Below, piece after piece: positions 1 to 10,700 of a DNA stretch of 64,000 nt; positions within the stretch are counted from its first letter, which is position 1, and every line of letters starts with the position of its first letter. The position numbers and the translations under genes are program-made. Below the pieces are notes generated by a model that made no database searches, was not told the DNA's origin, and worked only from the letters and a program-made list of their open reading frames with translations. Origin of the DNA: Rhynchopus sp. YZ270_cl-10 (Eukaryota; Euglenozoa; Diplonemea; Diplonemida; Diplonemidae); contig OZ037835.1 in NCBI GenBank assembly GCA_964035575.1, positions 1,302,001 to 1,366,000 of the forward strand, given 5' to 3'.

Positions 1-2
1 TC

Positions 3-1163
3 GCACTAGCCCACGATGGCCGCACCGCAGGTCACTTCACGCCGGTCAATATCCCCGAGAAGCTGACGCAGTTCCTCCTCATGCATGAACCGACCCCGCG
101 CCTGCCGCCTCTCACTTGTGTGTCACGCGAGGGGCTTCTGGACTGCCCCCTGGAAGACTCACGGGCGGATTTCGGGAAATGCGAGCTGTGCTCGGCTGCG
201 GTCCTCGGTCGTGAACGTCATTGGGAGTGTCGGGAGTGCTCAGTTTGGGTGTGTGTGCCGTGTCGTTCCCTCCCCTCAACCTGCCCGCGGGCCCTGCCAG
301 TGTCCAGCAAGCCATGCGCGGCGAGGATCATTGCGCGCGCGCACGAGATGATTGACCCCAAGAGCATTAACTTGGTGAAGGTACAGCGTGAAGCTCGCGT
401 GACCAGCCAAGTGGAGACTGCAAAGGCGCGGAGGGCACAGACGCAACGCAACATGAGACAGGCATCATCAGACGTCCAGGGACAAGAGAGCGGCTACTCC
501 ACCACACATTCAGCCCTCCCTACTCCGGTCGCGTCCTCGGTGCCCCCTGTCGCACAAGCAGTTGCCCGTCCCGGCGCCTCTGCGCAGTCACACCCTGGTT
601 CGGACGGGGCAACACAACCTCAGACCGGTACGGAGAGTGGCTTCTCAAACACCCACTCAGCCCTCCCCGTATCTTCTTCCTCTGAGGCAGTTCCCTCTTC
701 CGTCCACCCGAGAGAGCAGCCGCCCGCCGCATCGCAGGGCAGCGAGTTCTCTATGGACCTCATCGACGAATCAGAACTCGCAGTCCCCATGTCTGACGCC
801 ACTTCGGCCCCCAGCACGTACACGCAATCGGAGAGTGGCTCTCAACCCGCACCTACAGCCCTCCCGACCAACGTGCCGTTCTATGCCGGTATGGCGCCCT
901 GCCCAGGATTCAACAACATGGGGTGTCCAGCGACCGCCGAGGCGTGGAAGGACACGTTCTACCCGAACACGCTTCAGCACCAGTCGCTGGCAGCGGGAGG
1001 GGATTGGCAGTCGGTGGATGACGCCCTCACCTGCCTCTACCTGTGGAAAGAAGCGAAGAAGCCGTCGATGAGCTCCGACGAGGTGGAAGAGGCTTACACC
1101 CTCTACAACCGTCTGCGGGGCCTAAAGCGGAGCAGGAACTCGCGGCCGTCCCAGAGCACTTGA
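3..1163 (+). CDS. 5'-truncated hypothetical protein with zinc-finger-like cluster
   Basis: The reading frame is open from the window edge (residues ALAHDGRTAG... precede the first Met at 81), so the true start lies upstream and at least 386 codons are visible. Counting from Met81, a Cys/His cluster at about residues 34-62 (CELC, then HWECREC, then CVPC) resembles small treble-clef or RING/ZZ/DC1-like zinc-binding folds. The middle is low complexity and rich in Ser/Pro/Ala, with three degenerate repeats built on ESG-x(3-5)-HSALP or a close variant near residues 135, 185 and 250. A short folded-looking C-terminal domain (rich in W, Y and L) ends in the basic tail RLRGLKRSRNSRP. I do not recognise the family. 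The zinc site suggests a protein- or nucleic-acid-binding role, which is inference. The following 300 bp are pyrimidine-rich and hold no gene. Confidence 0.6.
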   Translation, partial: ALAHDGRTAGHFTPVNIPEKLTQFLLMHEPTPRLPPLTCVSREGLLDCPLEDSRADFGKCELCSAAVLGRERHWECRECSVWVCVPCRSLPSTCPRALPVSSKPCAARIIARAHEMIDPKSINLVKVQREARVTSQVETAKARRAQTQRNMRQASSDVQGQESGYSTTHSALPTPVASSVPPVAQAVARPGASAQSHPGSDGATQPQTGTESGFSNTHSALPVSSSSEAVPSSVHPREQPPAASQGSEFSMDLIDESELAVPMSDATSAPSTYTQSESGSQPAPTALPTNVPFYAGMAPCPGFNNMGCPATAEAWKDTFYPNTLQHQSLAAGGDWQSVDDALTCLYLWKEAKKPSMSSDEVEEAYTLYNRLRGLKRSRNSRPSQST

Positions 1164-1457
1164 GTTTTTCTTTTTCATTCTTTACTTTTGTTTGGCTTTT
1201 AGCCTCCCCCCTCCCCCTTTGCCTATTGGTTTTATTTTATTTTATTTTTAGAATTAGAGTGTACAGCTAGGTAGGACCAGACGTCGTTAACAGCTATGAA
1301 CCAAAGAGGTTCTCAGTGTCGTCGGCCAAGCCCCTTCACCAAAAAAGACTACAACAAGAAAACAAACACACAGAAAAAAAAGTAAAAGAATGCCCTTCCT
1401 CAGTCCGGAAGTATCACCTCAACCGGTCACACCTGCCGTAAAATAGAGAGAGGTTAC

Positions 1458-2487
1458 AGAATACAAAAAATAGTGAAAAAACGGCTTTTTGACGGTTTTG
1501 GCCATGTTGGGCAAAATAGCGTTTTTTCAAGAAAAAACCAAAAAAACGGTTATTTTTCGACATCACAAAACCTCCTTTGGCACAAATATACCCCAAAAGT
1601 GGCCTGTGAGTCCATTCCAACCTGTTTTGGACATATTTGACACTTTTGGAAGTGTTTTTTTGGTGTTTTTACGTCAAAAAACATACCCTGGCAATACCCT
1701 GACCGCGCTCCGGCAGCATTCCGGCATGCTGTTTGACCCATATAGGGGTCAAGAAATGGCCAAAAACCCCCGAAAAAGCACTCCGGGAACCCAGATAGTT
1801 CCAAATATCCACCAGACACCCACCCAAACACCGCAGAAACACGACAGAAAGTCGTCTTGAAAAACACACTTTTTTCAAAAAGCTCGTCAGACAGGCTCCA
1901 TAATAGCCTTTTTGAAAAAAGTGTGTTTTTCAAGACGACTTTCTGTCGTATTTCTGCGGTGTTTGGGTGGGTGTCTGGTGGATATTTGGAACTATCTGGG
2001 TTCCCGGAGTGCTTTTTCGGGGGTTTTTGGCCATTTCTTGACCCCTATATGGGTCAAACAGCATGCCGGAATGCTGCCGGAGCGCGGTCAGGGTATTGCC
2101 AGGGTATGTTTTTTGACGTAAAAACACCAAAAAAACACTTCCAAAAGTGTCAAATATGTCCAAAACAGGTTGGAATGGACTCACAGGCCACTTTTGGGGT
2201 ATATTTGTGCCAAAGGAGGTTTTGTGATGTCGAAAAATAACCGTTTTTTTGGTTTTTTCTTGAAAAAACGCTATTTTGCCCAACATGGCCAAAACCGTCA
2301 AAAAGCCGTTTTTTCACTATTTTTTTCCATTTTTTTGTATTCTGGGGTGGCTTCTGGGTCGTTTTTCGGCCCACAGGCCCTCTGTGACCCACTCTGAGGG
2401 TGTTTTTCACCCGCAGTTGCCTTGGAGATGACCAGAAGTTTAATAATGAGTTTTTTGTACGGTAATTTTACTCACAGTCGGACCCCC
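1458..2487. repeat. Long near-perfect palindrome, repeat family 1
   Basis: Arms of about 420 bp (1458-1882 and 1908-2342) are reverse complements of one another around a 25-bp spacer. Both arms encode the same spurious translation with only one residue different over 123. One small indel is visible near the outer end (about 11 bp). The right side continues as single-copy element sequence to GGACCCCC at 2487, followed by TA. A diverged, non-palindromic relative lies at 19308-19896, which shows that the sequence is a dispersed repeat and that this copy is a head-to-head inverted duplication. Transcribed, it would form a hairpin of roughly 420 base pairs. Confidence 0.85.
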
Positions 2488-2498
2488 TAACCCCCCCC

Positions 2499-2536
2499 TT
2501 GACAGCGTTTTTATAACCGAACACAAAAAACCGTTT
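2499..2536 (+). promoter_or_regulatory. Conserved leader motif upstream of LRR gene 1
   Basis: A C-rich tract is followed by TTGACAG, then CGTTTTTATAACCGAACAC and an A-rich run. The same block is found at 10664-10700 and at 13254-13290, each upstream of a different coding region. It can be read either as a core promoter with a TATA-like TTTATAA or as a trans-splice acceptor (pyrimidines then GACAG) followed by a conserved 5' UTR. Confidence 0.5.
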
Positions 2537-2827
2537 CCCCCTCTGCCGGTTGGTGCATGGGGGTATCTGCAACGTGTCTTTGCTAATGTACTTCGTAGCA
2601 ACCTCGCGGTCTTTATATCCTTCGACAACTCGCCTAAGTACCCAGAAGAGGGTCTGTGCTCAATGTGGGCGGAATCCTTTTACACTACAGAAGGAAAAGA
2701 CGTAAAGAGCAATATTACACAAAGTGGCGTAGTCCGCATGAGTGCTCCTCAATGTGTACGGCTACCTACAAAGGAAGCAACTCCCACAACCCCACCACAA
2801 AACAGAGCAACACAAAAGGAAGACAAA

Positions 2828-3931
2828 ATGGAACTAGTTATCAAGGACTGTGCAGGCAACTCGTACATGATCGAGGTGGGTGTGGATGACACAACGGAGA
2901 CTATGCGGCAGACGGTGGCGTCTGCAGTAGGGTTGGCTGAGGACAGCTTCCTCATGGGCTTCGGAGGGAAGGAGGAAGGAGACGACATCACGCAGCTGAG
3001 TGCTGGAGACGCAGTCGTGTTGACGAAAAGTAAGAAGTTCGTGGCCAGAGCAGCACTTCATGCGTTGGGTGAGGACATCACAGCAGAGAGGCTGGTGACT
3101 GTGAGAGATCCTGAGGTTGCGTGTTTGCTTCTGCAGGCGGAGGTTGCGACTGTCATTCCGAATCAGTTCTTGGCACAGACATCGTTAACAGCACTTGATC
3201 TGAGTGCTGTGTCTTGTGTGACGGAAACTGGTGATAAGTTTCTTCACCAGTGCACATCGTTGACGAGCGTCGACCTGTCTGGGTTGACACGTCTCACGCG
3301 GATTGGTACCAAGTTTCTTGCCAAGTGCACCAGCCTCACATCAGTAGACTTATCACCACTTCGCAACGTTACACAAATTGATGACTGCTTTCTTTCCAAC
3401 TGCACCAGCCTCACCTCAGTAGACTTAACACCATTTCGCAATGTTACACACATTGATGACCGGTTTCTTTCCAACTGCAGCAGCCTCACAACAGTAGACT
3501 TAACACCTCTTCACAATATTACTCAGATTGACGCATGCTTTCTTGCCGACTGCACCAGCCTCACAGCGGTAGACTTAACACCATTTCGCAATGTTACTCA
3601 CATTGCTGAACAGTTTCTTGCCCACTGCAGCAGCCTCACAGCAGTAGACTTATCACCACTTCTCAATGTTACTCACATCGACGTCTGCTTTCTTTCGAAC
3701 TGCACCAGCCTCACAACAGTTGACTTATCCCCACTTAGCAATGTTACGTACTTTGGTGCCCTTCCTGCTGACGGCTGCACTTCGTTGAGGAGCATCTTCC
3801 TCACCGGCTGCAGCAGTGCTGTGTCCACTCGAGTGCGTCAATGCAAGCTGAATAAGTATGTGGTTGACGCACCTCCGACACGCAGCGGAGACAAGACACA
3901 AGCAGCTGTGCATTGCTGCAGTGTTTCGTAA
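2828..3931 (+). CDS. Ubiquitin-like domain plus BspA-type leucine-rich repeat protein (LRR1)
   Basis: The 367-residue product starts at the Met that is conserved in all three copies (MELVIKDC); the frame is open 55 codons further upstream, but that part is not conserved in copy 3. Residues 1-70 fit a ubiquitin-like beta-grasp pattern (beta hairpin, helix ETMRQTVASAVGL, then GDAVVL) without a C-terminal Gly-Gly, so it is a fused, non-conjugated domain. After a helical linker come about eight repeats of 23-24 residues built on CTSLTxVDLSPLxNVTxI and FLxxC, the BspA/TpLRR type. The protein ends in HCCSVS, so the last four residues could be a CaaX prenylation box. A role in protein-protein interaction near a membrane is inferred. 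Confidence 0.8.
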   Translation: MELVIKDCAGNSYMIEVGVDDTTETMRQTVASAVGLAEDSFLMGFGGKEEGDDITQLSAGDAVVLTKSKKFVARAALHALGEDITAERLVTVRDPEVACLLLQAEVATVIPNQFLAQTSLTALDLSAVSCVTETGDKFLHQCTSLTSVDLSGLTRLTRIGTKFLAKCTSLTSVDLSPLRNVTQIDDCFLSNCTSLTSVDLTPFRNVTHIDDRFLSNCSSLTTVDLTPLHNITQIDACFLADCTSLTAVDLTPFRNVTHIAEQFLAHCSSLTAVDLSPLLNVTHIDVCFLSNCTSLTTVDLSPLSNVTYFGALPADGCTSLRSIFLTGCSSAVSTRVRQCKLNKYVVDAPPTRSGDKTQAAVHCCSVS

Positions 3932-5061
3932 AGAGCGACAGGAGAAGCTAGGCAAGGAACGTAGAGCAGCTCCGCTGTGACAGCTGCTTGTCCCATTCTG
4001 CGACGTCGGTGTGAGTCTGAGAAGACAGTGTCTGAATGAGAGTCAGTGAGGCACTCAGAATACACAGTTGCTTTCTCGTTGTGTAACTGTGCCATGCCAG
4101 CGAACCAAACACCGTGTAAAATGATCTCGGAGTGCACGTGCGTTCGCTCAAGATACTGCGCAGCTCGTCCTTCTCCAGTACACGTGTGATCCATTTCGTG
4201 TCGGAACGACATCCACACTAATACAACGAGGCTCGATTATTACGACACCATGGTGCACACAGACCACAGACAGGTCTACGGGCTGTATGTAGTGACCAAC
4301 CCCACAGCAAAGGGGTAACACAAGGTGCACGACGAAGTGAGTTGACTGTGGTGTTGCTGTGGGGTGGAAGCGTACAACTAACAAACTCACCCCCTGTTTC
4401 GTTTCCCGTTTTTCCTGTGTGGGTGAAGATAGTTATTGACACCGTAGTATTTACCGTTGTGAGAGGGGTGGAGAGGGTGGGATGGGCGGGGTGGGGACAA
4501 TGGGCGAGTTTTTGTTTCATAAAAAGCGCCAACAAATTTGTTACAATTTGTATAATCTGCCAAACGGGGTGCGGTTTGGTGTGTTTAGCATTTGAGTCGA
4601 TGCCAAACACCCCATACCGTTGTTCTACTTTCAGGTCGCGAAAGTGCCGGGAGGTATCCAGAACCACCCCCAACACGATTTTCTGGGGGGTTTTGCGGGT
4701 GAAAAGGGGCAACACACAGATGGTTCCGTCACACAACCCATACTGTTTTTATTCCACAGAACCGATATGTGTGTCTCCCAAACAACAAAAAAGCAGATGA
4801 ATAAACATGTTGGAAGCAAAAAAGGAAGAACAAAACAATGTTGTTTCCTACAGGGATATGCTCTGAGTAACTATACAATGGTAGCGACCACATTGTAAAT
4901 GTGGTGCATGGGAGAGAAATATGGAGAGCTTTGTGTGCGAATGCAAAGGAAAACATGGTGCTTTGTGAATGAAGCGAGCCTCTCACGCAATGAACCGTAT
5001 ATCATCTATTGTTTTAACCACCCAACACCCCATCACACACACACACCACCCCCCCCCTTTA

Positions 5062-5690
5062 GGGGGTGCAACCTACGTGGGAATTGCTGTCACAAACCCA
5101 TTTTTTTGATTTTTATGCCAAAAAATCCACTAAAAAGGTCGTACCTGGCCGCAAATCGCCCTGGGGATCACCAAAATATCCCATTAAACCACCTGACAAC
5201 CTCCACAGAGACTTTCCTGATTAAAAAAAAAATCGGTTTTTTGCGAAAAAAAGGCCGAAAATCTGTAACGCTCGTGTAACGCTATTGGGTCAATTTTCAA
5301 CACTTGCCAAAAAAATTTTCTGAGCAGATATTGTGCCTTCTAAACACCCGAAAACCACCTCGGTCCACCTCCACTGGGGTCCCGGGGTGGAAATGTATGG
5401 TTTTTGCAGCTTTTAGGGGTCCTGTGTGGGCCCCAGATGCATTCTGTAGTGTCTGAAACGCATAAAAAAGCAGTGCATCCCTCAGTTCTTAGCCTAGTTA
5501 CACACATAACAACCCCAAAAAAAGTGTCCGCAGGTCCACAGAAGTCCCCAAAACCACTCCAAAGTGATTGCCGGACCCCACCGGGGGTGGAATACCCTGT
5601 TTTCGGGTCCAAAATGCGTGTTTTTTCAGTGCTGTCCCCACCTGTAACAGTTGTAACAGTACTGTAACAGTAGCACCTCCCCGGCTAAAA
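5062..5690 (+). repeat. Repeat family 2, single-arm diverged copy
   Basis: Begins GGGGGTGCAACC directly after a TA and aligns along its length with one arm of the palindrome at 37111-38355 (shared blocks such as ACCTGGCCGCAAATCGCC and CACTGGGGTCCCGGGGTGG). It is clearly more diverged than the two arms of that palindrome are from each other. The 3' border is uncertain. No coding signal. Confidence 0.6.
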
Positions 5691-6032
5691 TGTGATTTTT
5701 GTGTATAAAAAAAATTCAAAATTTTCAGCAAAGGCATACAAAAAAATAGACTTTTGGCTCCAAAACCCCCCAGAAATCGCTCCGTGCACACATCTGACTG
5801 GAAAAAACCTATTTTCCTCTTGTTTTGGACTATTTAAAAAAATTGAATTTTTTGATAAATCGCCCTGTATCAAATACCCTCAGAAAACGGTGAAAACGGG
5901 TTGAAAACGCTACAAAAAGTGTCAAAAAAAGCTCCCAAAAGTGCCAAAACGTGCCAAATAGTGAGGAATAGTCCCACAAATGTGTTTTCTGGGGTGGTTT
6001 TGTGTTTTCGAATGATTTTTTTGCACTTTTTT

Positions 6033-6491
6033 ACACTATTTATTTTGAATGTGTGTTTTCGGGTTTAAATAGCTGTTTAGTGGGGTTCTACTCCACTAAA
6101 TAAATCGAGCAAAAATATGGTGAACTCAGAGGAGGGGGTCATTCGGTTCGAAAAACGCTATTTCGGGCAATTAGAGCAAAAACAACGCCCTCAAATACAA
6201 GAATCAGTTTTGGAAAATCCCACTTTTTGGCTGAGTGGGTAAAGTAACCAGACCAGGTTGTGAAAAATAGCTGTTGGTTTTTTTTTGTTTGGGAAGATCG
6301 AGCGCGAAAACGTCCAAATACGTCATTTTTTTTGGAAAAAAATTACCCAGCAATTTTTCTAAATACAAGGTCCCCGACCCCCATTTTCACAAAAAAATTG
6401 GCCTATTTCTACAGCCATATTTGTACGGCAAATCTCTAACACTATTTATTTTGAATGTGTGTTTTCGGGTTTAAATAGCTGTTTAGTGGGG
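6033..6491 (+). repeat. 53-bp direct repeats 350 bp apart
   Basis: An identical 53-bp stretch starting ACACTATTTATTTTGAAT occurs at 6033-6085 and 6439-6491. After the first copy there is a hairpin (TTTAGTGG...CTCCACTAAA). The rest of 5690-7137 is AT-rich with long runs of A or T and shows no gene. Confidence 0.75.
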
Positions 6492-6541
6492 CTTCCCCGT
6501 AACCTGCGCCTTCGCTGCTTTTAAGGTGCTTTCTCTGGGTG

Positions 6542-6710
6542 CCCAGTACCCAGTACCCAGTACCCAGTACCCAGTACCCAGTACCCAGTACCCAGTACCC
6601 AGTACCCAGTACCCAGTACCCAGTACCCAGTACCCAGTACCCAGTACCCAGTACCCAGTACCCAGTACCCAGTACCCAGTACCCAGTACCCAGTACCCAG
6701 TACCCAGTAC
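6542..6710 (+). repeat. Heptamer minisatellite (CCCAGTA)n, about 24 copies
   Basis: Essentially perfect tandem CCCAGTA units. The roughly 50 bp of unique sequence on its left (CCGTAACCTGCGCCTTCGC through CTCTGGGTG) is also present left of the longer array at 58238, so array and flank moved together. Translations as Tyr-Trp-Val-Leu-Gly-Thr-Gly repeats are artefacts of the array. Confidence 0.95.
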
Positions 6711-7364
6711 GGGTGACAAAATTCATTTATGACTGATATTTCAACTCGGTTAATTAGGGTGTGACAAATTAAACGATTTTCCAGTATTTTAGATGAGGTT
6801 AATGAAGAAAGTGGTAATAACTATGCATTGCCGTGAAATAAGGTAGCCTTTTTTTCACGCCACAGCGGATTTCCTACCAAAATAGACCTCTGGTGATCCA
6901 AAAAAATCAATTTTTTTGCTAAAAAACCACTTTTGCCCATTTTGGGGGAAAAGTCCATTTTTCACTAATTTTCCCCATTTTTGGTATTTCTGAGCCCACC
7001 AAAGTGTAAAAAAATGGTTTCATTGGATCCTCCGAACATTTTTGGGGTGGGTATGTGTCTAGTTTTCCCCGGGAAACGAGTTTCTATGTTGCAAAAAATT
7101 TTTATTTCACTTTTTGTGAGGACAATGCGACCCCCTCACGACGGACTAGTTATGGCCATGACAGGTGATATGACAGGTGGTGTTACTAGTTATAAATATG
7201 ACAGGTGATAATTGAATATTACTAGTAATATGACAGGTGGTACCTGTAAAATGACAGGTGCACCTGTCATTTTGACAGGTGGTACCTGTCAAATGACAGG
7301 TGGTACCTGTCAAAATGACAGGTACCACCTGTCATATGACAGGTGTTTTTGCCGGTGGCTATTG

Positions 7365-7655
7365 CCTCCCAGGGAAAGGGACTCTCGAATTTTTTTTTTG
7401 CCCCCTTTTAGGGCGAATTTCGACGATTTGAGGCCATTAAAAGCAAAATTTGACACTTTTGAGCATCTATGGGGGTCTATAACGCGATTTTGCGCACCCG
7501 ATTTTTCGTGGGATTTACGAAAGACAAGTCAATTTTTGACCCCAAAAAAATTCACAAAATTGCCCTCGGTGGTCCTCACCCCCACACGTCCTCAATACTG
7601 GGCGAAAAAATGCAAAAAAATGCAAAAAAAAACGCAAAAATCGGGTGTTTGACCA
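7365..7655 (+). repeat. Repeat family 3, copy 1
   Basis: Starts CCTCCCAGGGAAAGGGACTCTCG and contains AATTTCGACGATTTGAGG and GACACTTTTGAGCATCT. Other copies lie at 45520-45790 (+) and 59229-59437 (reverse). No coding potential. Confidence 0.7.
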
Positions 7656-7783
7656 TCTGGGTGCACCAAATACACGGGAGTGCGGTACTAAGCCATAATC
7701 AGTCTTTCCGCGCTGAAGAATCCGATGAAGAATTCTTCATTGGAAAAAAATAAAAATACAAATAAAAAAATTGAAGAGGTGGG

Positions 7784-8340
7784 GTGGGGCCCGAAGGGCC
7801 GCCCACCTCTTTCATCTTCCTCCCAGCCTCCTCGCCCGAGCCATCTGCCGACTATTTCCTTCCGTTGCAACCCGACCTCGGAGATGACAAGGAGTGGGGA
7901 GAAGCTCCTGGTGGATCCGGCGAAGCCGGGGACAAGCAGAGAGGAGATGAAGACGCAACTGAAGAAGGAGTACGGGATAATGCGAGTTTGTGCGACTCGC
8001 CTTCTGACCCCCTGTTTCGTCTTGCGAAGATGAGCGGGAATTTTCGTGATTGAAGTTGGTGAAGACACGTCTCCGCTCACAAGTTGTCGACGAACCCCTT
8101 GATGCACTCTTGCATGCCAAGAACCATCCCGCGAGTACCTCAGTGAGGAGGTGTCCGCAGAGCTTCTGCATCTCTTTGAATATCATAAAGATCCACCCCA
8201 CCCACCACCGTGCGAAAGCTCGGACCCTTTTTAGGCCAGGAATTCTAGTTTCTCCGCCGGAGGCCCAGAACTTCCGGCGCGCTACGCGCGCCGGGCTCGG
8301 GACGTATTTACCTTTTATGCACAAAATCACTATTCTTCAT
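7784..8340 (+). pseudogene. Possible decayed coding remnant, unknown
   Basis: The stretch is more GC-rich than its surroundings. It has an 89-codon acidic frame at 7784-8053 and another coding-like patch near 8130-8215 in a different frame (residues REYLSEEVSAELLHLFEYH). There is no intact gene and no recognisable family. The position inside the inverted-end segment makes a decayed transposon-borne or captured gene plausible, but compositional chance is not excluded. Confidence 0.2.
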
Positions 8341-8965
8341 CAAAAATCCCGCTGCATTTTTTACAATGTACCCTAATTTTTTTTCGCCTGCGGCGCCGCA
8401 CGTAGCGCGCCCGGGTTTGGGACCCCTTCTTGAATTTCGAGGGGGCGGTTCACGTTACAGTGGGTCCAGAATCGTAGTTCAATTTAACCCCGCTAAGTAA
8501 CTCGACCAAAACGTGTATCAGCCAAGAACTTGTCCATTTTTTTCAAAATGACCCCGTTACAGTGAGGGTAAAAGTTTGCGGAGATGCTCGGAAAACCCGA
8601 AAAAGGCCAAAAATCCCCCCAAAAGGGAAAAACGAGAACATGTTTCGGCAGGGGGGCAGCGTGTTCTCAGAAAAATCCAAAAATCACCTGAAATCCTTAT
8701 AAAAAACCTGGTGCCCGATCCAAAAAAATGGAAAAAGCCCGGGTGCCCGCCCACCCCTGCAAAAATCGACTTGTACAGCCATTGCTTTGGTGTGGGCTTG
8801 TTCACACCGGGCAGAGTGCGAGTTATTCTCAGCAACACGGCCCCGCCCGGCCCCCCAGATTTTTCCCGTAAGAAAACTACCTGCGCGAACCAGGCATTTT
8901 TTGTCCTCCCTCAAGTGCTCCCTCGAACCTGGCGGGAGGGAGGGAAATAGCTATTTACTGACGCA

Positions 8966-9471
8966 GTGGTGGGTTTGTACGTCCAATGATGTTCTCGTAC
9001 CTGGAGAGTGGACCGAGTGCGAGGTATGTTTTTAACCCCCGGTTTTCACCACCCCCGCTCCCCCTTTTCGACATTGTCCCGCTCTGGATGTACGTCTCGT
9101 CTCCGGATGTAAATTGAAGCTATTTTTTCCCGCCCAAATTAGCGACTACCAAGATTTGTGCTCCTCTATCTATCTCTTGTTGGGTGTCCGCCCCGGTACA
9201 GCCGGTCATGTACCAAGGTACACTGTTCACGAGAGGGTTTTGTATTTCAAGTCATTGACTCAACTTCTTTTTTTTTGTTAGTAACGTCACTTTTGTCCTC
9301 AATTTCTCTTAACAGGTACCCGAACCGACGACCCTTCATTGTGACAGCGAAGCAGTGCCGACGGACGAGCTGGTGCAAATATTTCAAAATCAGGTGGCGA
9401 CCGAGACCACCCCAATTATTATGAAACTCTTAGTCAGTCACTGCTATAGCCATTTAACCCAGGGAGCATAG
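8966..9471 (+). pseudogene. Possible two-exon gene fragment with an intron-like gap
   Basis: A frame ending ...NDVLVPGEWTECE stops at 9022 before GTATGT. A second patch starts after TTCTCTTAACAG at 9315 and reads in frame as VPEPTTLHCDSEAVPTDE... for about 50 codons to a stop at 9469-9471. The donor (GTATGT), the pyrimidine tract and the acceptor AG fit a spliceosomal intron of about 293 bp. The end of the second patch overlaps family 4 repeat, so this may be a transposon gene remnant. No family is recognised. Confidence 0.25.
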
Positions 9472-10260
9472 CTAGTGCAAGAAATTCGACTTCGGGATCC
9501 GGAAAGTCTGTCCTCTGCTTGCGGAGGACTAGGCACAAGAAAATATTGCGTTCCCCCAGAAACCAATTTTTGTCACAGTAATTTTTGCCCAGGGCATGCT
9601 CTTGAAGCATGGCGGCTTGGTGTGAGAAGGGGCAGTGTGTTGTTTTGTTCTAGATTTCAACGGTTGTTAGAACGAGTCAAGTGGATGCTTATCTAAACAC
9701 TGACTTTAGTACAGACCCGAGAGATCACACATGACTTTGAGGAAAGAACAAAGCAATGCATCTGTACCCGCACGCCAGGTTGTAGTTACTTCAGAATTTT
9801 CTTAAGTTTGCGCGAAAGAGAGCGGGGGCAACTCCTTTGTATCATAAGCCCGCTGTGCAGAACAAAGCGAGGAACCTTAAAACACTACCTGCGTGGTGGC
9901 TGAATTCACATCCCTTAGAATTACCAGAATTCAGCCTTTGTTGAAGTAACGTACATACTTGTATGTGCGTGTCACGCTTCTCCATCCTTAAATGGGTGCA
10001 CTGCTTCACTGCAGCGGGTAAGCCTCTCTCGACTAGTGCAAACTTAAGAATTTTCTGCTGGAACTTACCAAAATCGATTTTCTTTCACCCCAAACACCCG
10101 CAACACCCCACCTGCTACTTTGGTAGCCTGTGTTGTTGGGAGTTGGTTCTCATGTTGATCCCCAGTGTTTTGCACTGCTTCTTCTGAGCCCAACGCTGTT
10201 TGGCCTGTCGACGTAATAAATACGAAGACAGGGCGGCGGTGCCAACAATTTTCCGATGAT
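9430..10260 (+). repeat. Repeat family 4, copy 1
   Basis: This region is a diverged inverted copy of about 56640-57540. Shared blocks include GCATAGCTAGTGCAAGAAA, CTCTGCTTGCGGAGGACTAG and GTTTGGCCTGTC. Homology is interrupted by many small differences, which suggests old divergence. Confidence 0.6.
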
Positions 10261-10374
10261 GTAACGTTTATCTGATTGATTTATCGTTTGATATACCTTG
10301 TGTCCTACTTCATGCACACCCAAGAAAGGTTATTGAACGGTACTTTCAAGCGATACTTCGTTATGTCATTGGGG

Positions 10375-10527
10375 GTACTTGGGTACCTGGGTACCTGGGT
10401 ACCTGGGTACCTGGGTACCTGGGTACCTGGGTACCTGGGTACCTGGGTACCTGGGTACCTGGGTACCTGGGTACCTGGGTACCTGGGTACCTGGGTACCT
10501 GGGTACCTGGGCACCTGGGTACCTGGT
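10375..10527 (+). repeat. Octamer minisatellite (GGGTACCT)n, about 18 copies
   Basis: Tandem GGGTACCT units, each carrying the palindrome GGTACC, with slight decay at the right edge. The array lies immediately inside the TGACAGGT-rich right end of the 7138-10640 segment. Confidence 0.95.
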
Positions 10528-10663
10528 GCCTGTATTTTGACAGGTGGTACCTGTCAAAATGACAGGTACCACCTGTAAAAAAATTTCACCTGTCATTTTA
10601 CTAGTAAGATCACCTGTCATGGTCATAACTAGTCCGTCGTGCTACCCCCCCCCCCCCCCCCCT

Positions 10664-10700
10664 TTGACAGCGTTTTTATAACCGAACACACAAAAAACCG
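10664..10700 (+). promoter_or_regulatory. Conserved leader motif upstream of LRR gene 2
   Basis: A run of about 18 C, then TTTGACAG and CGTTTTTATAACCGAACAC. It matches the blocks at 2499 and 13254. The first downstream ATG (10724) opens a 557-codon frame, but copy A differs by one G at that point and loses the frame, so the conserved ATG at 10994 is preferred for translation. Confidence 0.5.

Larger units (their letters stand above)
2490..5059 (+). repeat. Segmental duplication, copy A (leucine-rich repeat gene block)
   Basis: Leader, gene and roughly 1.1 kb of 3' flank match 10648-13250 closely, including the flank after the stop codon. ORFs in the flank shift frame between the copies, so the flank is probably non-coding. 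Copy A ends at 5059, exactly where copy B continues into the conserved leader of the scramblase-like gene. In copy A a family 2 repeat begins there instead. Confidence 0.85.
7138..10640. mobile_element. Candidate 3.5-kb element with inverted ends and TGACAGGT subterminal repeats
   Basis: The left end starts ACGACGGACTAGTTATG and the right end is its reverse complement. Both ends continue into clusters of TGACAGGT and its complement, some in the form GGTACCTGTCA (7160-7345 and 10537-10625). Subterminal repeat clusters are typical of cut-and-paste transposons. No target duplication is evident: the flanks are C-rich on both sides. Contents are a family 3 repeat, two patches of coding-like sequence, a family 4 repeat and an octamer array. 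Whether this is one transposon or two independent terminal fragments is not settled. Confidence 0.45.

Noticed and set aside
1489-2301. Mirror-image 123-codon ORFs in the family 1 palindrome
   Set aside because: They are the two arms of an inverted repeat; the relative at 19308 does not keep the frame.
3838-4218. 126-codon minus-strand ORF after LRR1, with relatives after LRR2
   Set aside because: The frame is broken differently in the duplicated flank, so the reading frame is not conserved.
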